Of a DNA stretch of 64,000 nt, positions 54,301-64,000 are shown piece after piece (the stretch's first letter is position 1; every line of letters starts with the position of its first letter). Location of the stretch: positions 4,156,501-4,220,500 of the forward strand of contig NC_135247.1 in assembly GCF_947623445.1 (NCBI RefSeq), written 5' to 3'. A program made the translations under genes and the position numbers. The notes beneath the pieces were generated by a model that worked only from the letters and a program-made list of their open reading frames with translations, was not told the DNA's origin and ran no database searches. Source of the stretch: Clavelina lepadiformis (Eukaryota; Chordata; Ascidiacea; Aplousobranchia; Clavelinidae).

Positions 54301-57300
54301 GCACGACGTGACCTACAGGTGCGCCGATCCTCCAGGTGCAAACCGCACGACTCGGATAATGTGAGGGATGGTTAGGAGAGTTTAAAGGAGAAGGGTAGCT
54401 AGGAGCTTCGGCGATGGTAAAGCCGCACGTGTCAGGCGCTGGTATAAAATGACAATAACATTTATCAGGTTTGTTAACCGCACAATTTCATTTTTAATAT
54501 GAAGGTTGCAATTTGCCATCTTTATTTTTACTTCAAGCTTTTTTTTGTTCTTATCTTACCTGCCGATGTTGTGCTTGTGGTGGTGGTCGTGGTCGTGGTA
54601 GAGACGGTGGTTGTAATTTCGCTTCTAACTGCAAAAAAAAACATTTTAATTTATTGTCACATCTAAAACTCGATACTTGTTTTGTTTTAATGTTTGGAGC
54701 CTATAAAAGTACTTGAAACACACGCTCTCGAGAGAGTCTAGGATTCTAAAGTAGAAACAATTTGCTAAAATATTTTGTGATACGTTCGGCTACATGTATA
54801 CTAAGATCTATATAGCCCAAAGCGCAAATATTTATTGCTTCAAAAAAACACTGGAATGTTGTTAAACATGATGTCGTTTCCTTGGGAGTTGCCAAACAAA
54901 GGGCATTAATTGATCTACGAAAATGTCAGTAACGTCAAAATATATGATGAAGAAAACAAAGAATAAAAGACAGTATCGTAACATTAGCTTCTTCAACATC
55001 TTTCACATAATTTTTAAGTCTTTTTTATGATTAATTTCAACGATAAAACGTCCAGAACTTACGTCTTGCCTGGTAGATGAGACGAAACCCTCTAAATGTT
55101 ACTGAATCATCCGAAATAAAATTGAGGGTAACATAGTTGTTCCGGGATGCTATTGTTTGAGAAAGATGTCTTCCAGCAAACTCCCTTATGATTAGAGACG
55201 AGTCATTTGTTTCTTCCAGAGAATCGTAGATCTGAAAAACAAAGGAGTGATTTTAAATACTCTGCTCCTAAAGGTGCTTGATCCTTGTTGTGCATCAAAT
55301 ATTACGCAGATGTAACGACCCTGATTAGCCGATGTGCAGTTGCCAAGCAACTTTAGTTGAAATTTTGCTGCGAGCAAAAGCCTTTATCTTTAGCTGTCAA
55401 TCAAACATTTCGCTCATTCAATTCTGTTCTATTTTCGGTTGGGGAGTTTTGTTCAAAACGTTAAAAACTTGATCCGTTTAATTAGTTTAAGATGCAAATT
55501 GTGCAAGCTTTTAGTGCTAAATATTAAGCTTGTTTGTTCACAAACTTTGCTTTGTGCTTGTATCTCTTGAATTAAGTTACTTTGTGGAGAAAAATGCACA
55601 CACTAAAATTGAATAGAGATCCTTTGAAAAACTTTTGCGAATATCAACGTGCCTTAAAACGGAATAAATGAGTCGGAATAATTTATGCACACAAAAATAA
55701 GTTCTGAGGTGCTTCACCTGTACTATATATTCAAAGAATAAAACAAATTCTTTACAAATGGTTTAATAGTCAAGTAACATAGGGTGATCGTCTGTGGCAT
55801 ACTTTCTAAAACGAATGCCTGCACTTACCCGTAACCTCCGGATGGGTATATAGTTTAACATGCAATAACTTCATTAAAGACTGACCAGTGTCATTAGGTG
55901 AAAGATGATCCCCAAAATTAATTTTACTTACTCTAAAATTACTTGATGTAATGTTGTATCCCAACCAAACCATCCATTTGATGTTCAAATTGTTCTTACA
56001 GTTTTTGAATGTTTTTTGCGCAAAATTGTGAACTGATATAGATATATACGATAAGATATCTCAGTGAATAATAGAACGTCCGATCAGTCAAATGTCATAT
56101 GACACTTAAAGTAAAGAAACTGGCGGTTTGCTAAAGAAGTCATCTAATTGAATTCCTCTGCAATTATGTGGTTCAGGTTATTGGATAAAGATCAGATTAG
56201 ACTAAAATAACTTCGAAAATAAAGTTGTTAAGCAAACTTATGACCAACGGCTCTGTACGAGTAACAAAACCAGTTATCATGAAAGTGTTTATGTGGACAA
56301 CAGCGATAAAAAGTGTCGCAATCATTTCATGTGGTTTAAATATATATGCGCCATTGATGATTCATAACTATACAGTAGTTGTATTCTACACTTGTGGTTA
56401 ATTTAACCTTCGTATGATATTATAAGACAACGTTGATTATCATTTAATATGCCATTGTTTACAGATGTTCATATACTTACTAATTTGTAATAAATATGAA
56501 TGTAATAAAAACTTACAACTCAAAAAGCCAGAAATGTATCCATACACGTAAAAATCAATTTAATAAAATTCTTGTTATACCACATTGCAGTATATACAGT
56601 AATAATCACTAACCATTCATACGTAAACATTACGACAGCAACCTGTTTTTTGCTTTTTGTGATTATTCACAATATTCAGTAACGATTTGTATACTTCTTA
56701 AAGTTTCTATACTGAATGTTATGTTTAACATTTTATATGTTTCAGCGTAAAGGACATAAAATAAACTTTACCAAATATTCTCTAATGTTTATTTATACAT
56801 AAAACAAATACAAAGCGGAAAAAGTTTTATTTTAAAATATTTAATTACAAAAGTTATAATTAAATATTGTAATTAATTATTCGAAACCATATAATCAAAG
56901 CAACTTTTGGTGATATTTTGGTGATATAATTTTCTCGAACTTGCTTAACTGATTTGCAACAAAGCCTTTAAATTTGCCCTTCGCATGTTTGAGTATAAAT
57001 ATGGCTCTTACCGTTAGCTTGTCGCAGCATGCTTGTGAAGTGAATAAGGAAAATCTAAAAACTATCAAGTAGCCTTCCGGAGCGGTGACTGACCACCAAC
57101 AATTCTTAGACGTTGGGTAGTTGCGAGGATAATTGGGTGAAGTTAAAAACTGCGCTGCGTTGATTCGAGCGATACGACTTCTTTGCCCACACGACCCTAA
57201 AATAGTCCGGTAAAGATAATTGAAATGGAAGTGTTTTGAATTATTTCTTTTAGATTTTTATATTTGCGTTATTTTAGTAAATTATTACGAAACTTTTGCA

Positions 57301-57492
57301 AGCAGATTGCCTGTTGACATCTACTATATTTTCATGCTTCAAATATACAGTACATGCGTAAATAGTTTCACACGTTTTAGAAAACTGATTCTCACACAAT
57401 ACGATTTAATTAACATTACCTTGAGATGATGCAAGCGGGATCACAATTGCCAGAAAAAGCAAGCTACTACAGACCAAATACATCCTGAGCAT
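44240..57492 (-). CDS. Secreted mosaic protein: nine CUB domains, Ly6/uPAR domain, vWA domain
   Basis: About 1,500 residues from some 34 exons. The start is 57492 (or the in-frame ATG at 57483); the signal peptide is VCSSLLFLAIVIPLASS. CUB domains are each two exons joined at phase 0: 57196-57012/55231-55063; 54438-54251/53380-53227; 52388-52208/52065-51918; 50919-50735/50506-50356; 49725-49544/49391-49244; about 48921-48720/48631-48484; 48235-48060/47943-47796; 47392-47205/47128-46966; 46877-46675/46450-46291. Linkers sit on phase 1-1 exons: 54628-54560, 52555-52517, 51708-51667, 51380-51342, 49985-49941, 49119-49069, 48389-48333 and 47697-47551 (Thr-rich, mucin-like). The C-terminal exons encode a ten-cysteine Ly6/uPAR domain and a vWA domain, ending in TAA at 44240-44242. 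There is no transmembrane segment, so the product is probably extracellular, with the vWA binding a ligand through its metal site. The two CUB exons entering at 52388 and 48921 need phase 2 while their linkers end in phase 1, so those joints are unresolved. Confidence 0.88.
45729..46179 (-). other. Ly6/uPAR (three-finger) domain exons of the CUB mosaic gene
   Basis: Exons 46179-46003 and 45890-45729, each phase 1-1. The domain starts SKCYSIIYGD and ends DDCAVSCCSSSLCND, with ten cysteines and the CC-x4-CN signature of Ly6/uPAR folds. It sits between the ninth CUB and the vWA domain. There is no GPI or membrane anchor in it, so here it is an internal module of a secreted protein. Confidence 0.85.
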
Positions 57493-59454
57493 AAGAACGA
57501 ATCGTATAACTAGTCCACCTCAAACCTCCCGCTTGTTGAATGATTTGGCTGACCTTTAATTTGAAGGTATGTACACCATGTCTGACAACTTTTTTCTTCA
57601 GATTCCTTTGGTGTTTTTAGAAGAGAGACCTGGTACTTGACTGTTTACAAATGCCTGGTGTTCCATAGAAATAAGTCGAAAAAAAAGAAAACTTAATTAT
57701 ACCTTACTCAAAGGCGGGTTTAGTTAAAAAAGCTCTATCTTCGAAGATCACATAAATTTCGCTGCAAATTTCGCAAAAACGTTTTATTTCAATTTGTACA
57801 TAGGATTTAGCAACTCGGCAGGATATATTGCCCAGAGGCTTTTTTGAATAACAATTTTGGTACGATCAAACAACTTGGTCCTCTATCTCCTAAATATACG
57901 TGTTTTAATGACTTTGAACTTCAATATCAGATGACAAGCGCATGAACCTTAGTGTCAAGGTCGTGTTATTCCATATTCGACTACAAAACCTACGAGACAG
58001 CTTCTGGAAGTTTCAAGAACTTCAATAAAACGGACACGTTGTGGGCGATTAGACGAGCTTAGTTTGCCGCACAAAGTCCATAGCTGAGCTTCCACAAATA
58101 TCTTAAGCTGGTTGATATGATAATCACAGCACGCCCTTTTCTTTGTTTGGACATATCACAAATATATATATTTGTGGCACAAACAAACCACGCGTACAAA
58201 TAAATACACATCGTGATAGTTTTGTAATTGACTTTTTTATGTAAGAAATATTCACTTATTTCTTCGCCATGCATGCGCTTTACTTACGCAGAAATCTGTT
58301 AGGTGACCACTGTATGAAATGTCAAATGTCTTCGCCTTTCCTATTAAGGGATCAAACTCATGATGATGGTAATTGCATGCCGAGTGTTTTTGACATGATT
58401 CATGCCAAAGTCGTTCAATGGTTTCAAAGATTTCATTCATTTTTAAACGTACGTCAAGTGTAACATTTTGCGGAAAATTTTAAACGGAAAATGTTAGATG
58501 TTATCTTAATTTTAGGTCCTCTTCAAACGGACTTTATGCAAAGAGCTTTCAAATACTGCTACGTAGATTTTATTAAAACTTGCTTAAAGTTTGTGATATT
58601 TCAAAGTTTGATAAAAAGCTTGAGTTACGTCTTAGCACACAAACACCTTGTCAAAAATATTGAAACACGCCATAGAAATTGATATTCACGCCCATATATT
58701 GCTTATGGCATTGTCAAGCACTCTAGCTCAATTATAACTTCGTTTGAACGAGAAACCGGTTTTTGAATTTAGGCGTCGATTTTTCGCTAAGTGACGTCAA
58801 AATGATACTATAAGGTACATAACAGGATGGTACTAAGCCAACATCAAGTGTTTTGCTGCTTGTACAATTCCACGAAAATTGTCCTTTCATAACGTGGCAA
58901 CCACTTTTATAAATAAATTAAACTTTTAAGATAATTTTGAATGGGTGCAGTTTGCTGTTGCTCAAAGGCGATTGAGCAAAATCTAAATCAATAAACGACG
59001 AAAGCCATTATTACGTTTCACAAAACGGTTAAATTCCACTTATTTCTTCATGGGTTGCAGTCAATAAATTTCGTCGAAAATGGCCATGAAAGTTCTTCTA
59101 TAGTAAAATTTCTTTCATTTCAATGATAGATTAAGTTGATGAAGTAAATGTAGTTTTACATTTGCACCACAGAATTGCACTTTGCAAAGGAGTAATTTTT
59201 TAGTTTTTAAACAATGCTTGATATCAGTATTGTTCTTAATCAACAAATAAGTTCATATATAGGCCTATAGAGTGTGCAGTAAAGCAATAACCCGGCACAT
59301 TTTTACCGCTTGTATAAGTTGATTGATGATATTTGTTATCTTTACTTTATCGTAATGATTATTATAATTGTGCACACACATCATTCATTTTTTCTTGAGC
59401 GTATTATTTTTCTAGTTTTTATTGCTTTGTTGTTATAATTATTTTCTGTTACAG
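57493..59454. other. Interval between divergent CUB genes
   Basis: About 2 kb between the start of the - strand CUB mosaic gene and the first CUB-like exon on the + strand. No signal-peptide exon for the + strand copy could be found, and no TATA box stands out. Short frames have no recognisable content. Confidence 0.4.
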
Positions 59455-60030
59455 AGGTTATTTGTGCTCTACCGCCGCAAGTGAAAGTTTTCACTCTTTC
59501 TGATAAACTTCAACTACCAAGCTTCAAACAGCAAATACCCGAGCAACCAGGATTGCACTGTCAGGCTAGTTGCTCCACCTGGTTGTGTCGTGTCTTTCTT
59601 TATCTTATTTGTGGAAACAGAGGCTTGGAGGAACTATGGCGATTTTCTAACGGTAGTATTAATTGATTAAAGAATGCGTTTGAATTATCCAAGAAGCTCG
59701 ATGCTTCAGAAATTATTCAACATAGTCAGAGTTAATCTATGATTATAAGAGGTCTTCGTGAAATCTTCAAAAAGCGTTCGTAAGCTTTACAAACAACAAG
59801 ACAACATCATTCAGATACTTCAAATGTCTACTTTTGCATGACGTTTATCATAGTTCAAGATCGATCCGATCCTGATTTCAGCGATGACATCATTGCGCAG
59901 TTTTCTGGCCCTGTGCAGAGAGGATGGTTGTATAAGTCACCTGATCGCAAAGTAGACGTAGGCTACAATTCAAAAGTGATAGCCGCGAAACAAGGAAGAG
60001 TTTTCAATTTTTTTTACAGTGCAACCCCAG
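59455..60030 (+). pseudogene. CUB-domain gene fragment with shifted frame
   Basis: Two exons, 59455-59652 and 59854-60030, flanked by good CAG/TAG acceptors and GT donors. The first half reads VICALPPQ and LQLPSFKQQIPEQPGLHCQ, like the start of the CUB halves in the neighbouring gene. The continuation LVAPPGCVVSFFILFVETEA, then YGDFLT, is CUB-like but lies one frame over from position 59566 or so. The second exon (VQDRSD, DDIIAQFSGPVQRGWLYKSP) is a good CUB second half but lacks the first base of its first codon compared with the other CUB exons. The two changes cancel, so one open frame with phase-1 joints still spans both exons. It may be a decaying copy, an altered functional copy or an assembly error. 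No upstream or downstream exons were found. Confidence 0.55.
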
Positions 60031-60352
60031 GTATCACATCATCATGTTGTATATAGCTTATTACACTGCATAATGTGAGTAAGTTCTTGCACTTTGTGTT
60101 GTTTACAGCGATTGTTACAACGGCTAGGTAGAAGTTGGCAATGACTAATTTCCTAATAAAAGGGGCCGTGTTTGTTATCGTCATAATGAACATAACCTTT
60201 CTTCTCTCTGAGCTATGGTTCACATGTTGGTTCACATCCTCTAACGTGAACACGCAGTATTTTGTTCTCATAAAATCTCTATGTGTCGGAAAATGCTCAT
60301 TTATCATTTTACGTTTATCTCACATGTGTTGAAAATATCCATCGTTGCAATA

Positions 60353-60448
60353 CAGTAAAAACCCGATTAAGTTCGCAACAAACCTGACTAGTTTGTGCGA
60401 ACTTGTATTGTAGGTGCGTACTTAGCAATTACGGTTTTGTAAATACTG
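60353..60448. mobile_element. Small pogo/Tc1-like inverted-repeat element
   Basis: Starts CAGTAAAAACCCGATTAAGT and ends in the imperfect inverse, ...GGTTTTGTAAATACTG, flanked on both sides by TA (60351-60352 and 60449-60450). TA target sites and CAGTA...AACCxCG termini are usual for pogo/Tigger-type elements. An inner hairpin (AAGTTCGCA/TGCGAACTT) lies at 60376-60412. It has no coding capacity. Confidence 0.55.
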
Positions 60449-63400
60449 TATAGCTATACATCTGGCGTGTATTATTGCGTAATGTATATTTCAGCAAAAC
60501 TGAAGGTGCTGACCAGTAACCATTCAAGATCGACGGATGTTTTAACTGAAGTTAGCCAAACATTTTTGTCTGTACAACAGACGCAATGTGTAAATAATAT
60601 GCACAAATATGCACAAATATGCACCAGCTGACAATTCATGATATGCTTAATGAATTGTGATCTTTAGTAAAGTTATTTGTTTAACTCTTAATTGATTACA
60701 AGTTGACACGTTTATGATGACATGTTTTGATTTATGGTATAGTACCAATAAACTGTAGCACTGAAACCAACGGACTTCTAGAAAAGTTGTATCTAAATTT
60801 TGTGATAAAGTTTTGCGAATTTTTCCGGGACATTTCTGTACGAAACAATGTAAATAAATAATTAAACAGTGTAATGGTGTAATTAAGTAAAAAGTGTGAA
60901 AAATGTGAAAGGAACATAAAAAGTGAAATTCTTTAAGCATGGTGACGAATCTTAAGGGACATGCATTCGCAATTGTAGGGATCTGACAGAGTAGCTTCGT
61001 TTGGCTGTTTTAAATGCTTGTTGTGGACAATAAGCGCAACGTAGAGTACTGGTTTGTGTTGTTCTTCACATTTCCCCTGGGATAAACAAACTCAGATGTC
61101 TGTAGAAATGGATCGAGGCGATATTTTGGTGAATGGGACATGTAGATTCAGATTTAATGCTATCGCTTTTACATTTTTTCGTTTAAATTGTGCAGAAATA
61201 CACAACGTTTTATACAAAGTGTTTACAAGAAATATAAATTACGGCGTCTGGTAAAGCTATTTGTCTATTTGGTTCAACTCCTATACTCTCATACATTTTA
61301 GCCTGAAGTTCAAGCTTTAAACTTGATTTAAGATTAACTTTTTCTTTGGTATCTTACGCCGGTAGCATTATACAGCATAATAGCTTTTGACACTGAAATT
61401 TGTGCTCTCCATAAATAGCTTAGATACCCAATCATACAAAAAGGTTGTAATGCGCAATTATCGTTGACTACTGCAGTATATTTTCTGGTATAAAGATTAC
61501 AAATTCTTACATTCTATCTTGCGGCTGTAGTCTGTGACGAGGAAATCATGAAAGGCCGTCCATTAGCCTTAAAAACCAAAGTGAGGTGTGAGATAAACAT
61601 TGGAAATCAGCGGGGAGTTAACTTTTTAAAAGTATGCTTTTTAGAGACACTTTGCAAAGAAAAATAACTATCTTAAGAATAAGGATAAAAATGGACATTG
61701 TTCGTCGATTTGTCTAAATGCATCTTTAAAAAACTTTCAGGTACTCTAGTAGAAGTTTTAAAGATATAAAAAGGTTTCTGTTTAGCAATTTACGACTATT
61801 TAATGTAGTGCAGCATTTGTTCACAATTGCATTTCAATCCATCCAAAGCTTTACCAATTAAACCTGCAATTACACCGCGATTATGGACTACATGATATAA
61901 GATACAACCACGCGGTACAGCTGCCTGTGCCACGCCGACACGGCTTGTTGGTGGTCAATGCAATGGCAATTTAATGCTGTGACGTCGGCAGAATGCATAA
62001 AAATAAATAAAGGGACACGACGAAAAAAGACTAAAAATTTGTAAAAATTACAAACTTACAGTACAGTATATGTGCAACATTAAGGCCATATGACTCGGAA
62101 ACCTCTCGTCTGACGACAATGCCAGCAAGGGCCAAAGATGTTTAAAAAAAATGCAAGTTTTTAATGATAAACGCATTTGCCCTAGTAAAGTCTATTACAG
62201 GTCAGGTTAGTTGTAAACAAAGTTTTCTACGGTTGACAATTTCCAGACACATTAAACCTAATTGAGGTCGAACTGATGAATGATTTAGAGCTTCGTCTAA
62301 TTTTTGCTTTCGCATATAAATTTATGCACAGTTTTCGTTTATTTCAGCTCTGGTAAATGTCTGTAATAACACTCAAATAGACAACTTGTTCCTCTCAGAT
62401 TTTAATGAAGCGTTTATCGCTTGAATTATGTATTGGGCTAGCGGCGATCTGGTCTTTTGATTGTCTCAAAGAAAACTGACCACTTCGCTGTAAAAGTTGG
62501 AAAAAGCAGCAAATTCTAGTAAGAACAGCGCATGTTTAAGCTGTTTTCAGTACAAGCTTAGTTGCCAACAGGATTTCGAATATTTCATAGGTAACCTATA
62601 CAAGTTATCACAAATGATTAAAAATTTAACTCTGCGTTTTTCCGAGATGATTATAAAAAATTCTTATCTGTGGTGATAGCGACTCGACAAGTATTCAATA
62701 GAATAAAATAAGATCGAAAAAACGTCTTACGAAAAGGCGTGGGAAGCGAAAATGTTGAGCAAATTGCTTTACCGCCTCCGCGTTAAATAACCTTTAATAA
62801 AATCTTTATATTCCCTCCGGTAAAAGCACATTATCTGTGTCACGTTGTGGTCAGACGATCTTAAAGTAACCTGTTATGTTTCGAAAAATAATATTTTTGG
62901 TCGAATTAAACCTGCTTTGAGGTTGTCTTTAACAGATTAACGTAAGAAACGAGGGACTTTTTCCGATATCTGTTTTGGCATCCTTGTCACGAGATGACGG
63001 AAGTTGTCCATGCTATATAAGTAGTACTCAAGCCGTTATTGCTTCGGCCGATTGGAGGGTGCTTCAAGCCGGTTACTTGAGATATGTAGGAGTTTTTGCC
63101 GGTCAATTGCTCAATCAAAAAGCGCAAAAACGCGACGTTGCAACAATTTATAAACTACTTCTATAGCTATAATTTTTGACCGGAACTTTCGAGTTCCCAA
63201 AATGAAGTCCTTCAGAAGTGGTAACTTGTCGTACCTGCTACTAGTACCTGTTTAAAAACTTAGGGTTAGCGTGCAACTTTGAAGTCAATTAACGACGTAT
63301 GTTTGGTATTTCAGGCGCTGTTGTGGACTGCTAGTTTGCAGTGTTGCAAAAAATATTAAGAAATGAATTTACTGAATTTAAAACGTTATATTCAGCATGC

Positions 63401-64000
63401 TGAAATGGAAAATGTTGGAAAGCTTTTAATTTGTTTGGTGATGAAATATATGTAGGTGCAGCCCAATCTACACCTGCTAATAACCTAAACCTAAACCTTT
63501 CACGCAACTTGTACATATTAATGTTAAGCAATATTGAATAAAAACTTATTTAAAAACCTTACAACTTGGCATTTATTTAGTCAAAGCGTCAGTTGGTTTA
63601 ATCAAAACAAGTGCATAAGTGCAATCTTCTTCATTTTAATTCGTTTTGTAGGAAATTCTATTTAATAGTTACCTTTGAAATATTCTCATAATGATCAGCA
63701 AGCCTACTTGACCAACGGGAAGAAAGTCTGTATGATATTTTTGTCGTTCATCAGCAGGCAGCTGACGTAAATCTTATATAAGGGTTTTGGAGAAGGAAAT
63801 TTCTGTGCTCCAGTAAGAGCATATAATTACAGAAGCTTGAATTGGTGCAAAACACTTTGCAGTTGTAAGGTATTATAGGTTCCCATACAGCAGGATACAT
63901 GGTGGTTTCTTATATAAAAACGTTTTCATACTAGTTTATTTTTTGAGCATTTGCAGCACGTAGCCAGTCATATGAGGTCAACCATTTTGCGCATGTTGTG
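60449..64000. other. Non-coding right end
   Basis: No gene, RNA or bounded repeat is supported. Open frames are short and lack domain content. The CUB-like fragment at 59455 may have further exons here, but I found no linker or CUB half with matching phase. Confidence 0.4.

Overview
The window is about 64 kb of AT-rich animal nuclear DNA. Every recognisable gene is split by many GT-AG introns, mostly 80-500 bp long. The gene content (PIDD1, EXOC1, a CUB/Ly6/vWA mosaic protein) is metazoan. Compact genes, short introns and mosaic secreted proteins would suit an invertebrate deuterostome such as an ascidian tunicate; that assignment is inference. Nothing bacterial, viral or organellar was seen, and I found no rRNA, tRNA or CRISPR array.

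Layout. (1) 1-20.4 kb is mostly non-coding. It holds two small, distantly related secreted-peptide precursor genes on the + strand (CDS 6016-7720 and 15231-15877). Both have an upstream TATAAATAC box, a signal peptide, a polybasic cleavage site before an amphipathic helix, a phase-2 intron at the same place just after that helix, and a last exon with two cysteines. A 500-bp hAT-type element lies at 19107-19606. (2) 20.5-25.7 kb is a complete 17-exon PIDD1 (LRR, two ZU5 modules, UPA-like region, death domain). Its first autocleavage motif is HFS but the second reads SFS. (3) 28.3-37.4 kb is a complete 24-exon EXOC1 (exocyst Sec3) with two tiny in-frame exons, one GC-AG intron and a hAT element with perfect 8-bp target duplications in an intron. 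(4) 40.2-42.7 kb is a 10-exon gene for a single-pass membrane protein whose ectodomain has six copies of a ~45-residue six-cysteine module, each on its own phase 1-1 exon. I do not recognise it as a named family. (5) 44.2-57.5 kb, on the - strand, is a ~34-exon gene for a secreted ~1,500-residue protein: signal peptide, nine CUB domains separated by Thr/Pro-rich linkers, a ten-cysteine Ly6/uPAR domain and a C-terminal vWA domain. (6) 59.4-60.0 kb, + strand, holds two exons of a further CUB-like domain with apparent compensating frame changes. The rest has only a small pogo-like inverted-repeat element and unassigned DNA.

The genes do not form an operon or an obvious pathway. PIDD1 is a death-domain scaffold and EXOC1 is housekeeping. 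Regions 4-6 are mosaic extracellular proteins built by phase-1 exon shuffling. All exon boundaries were read by eye from splice-site consensus, phase continuity and protein similarity. No transcript data or database search was available.
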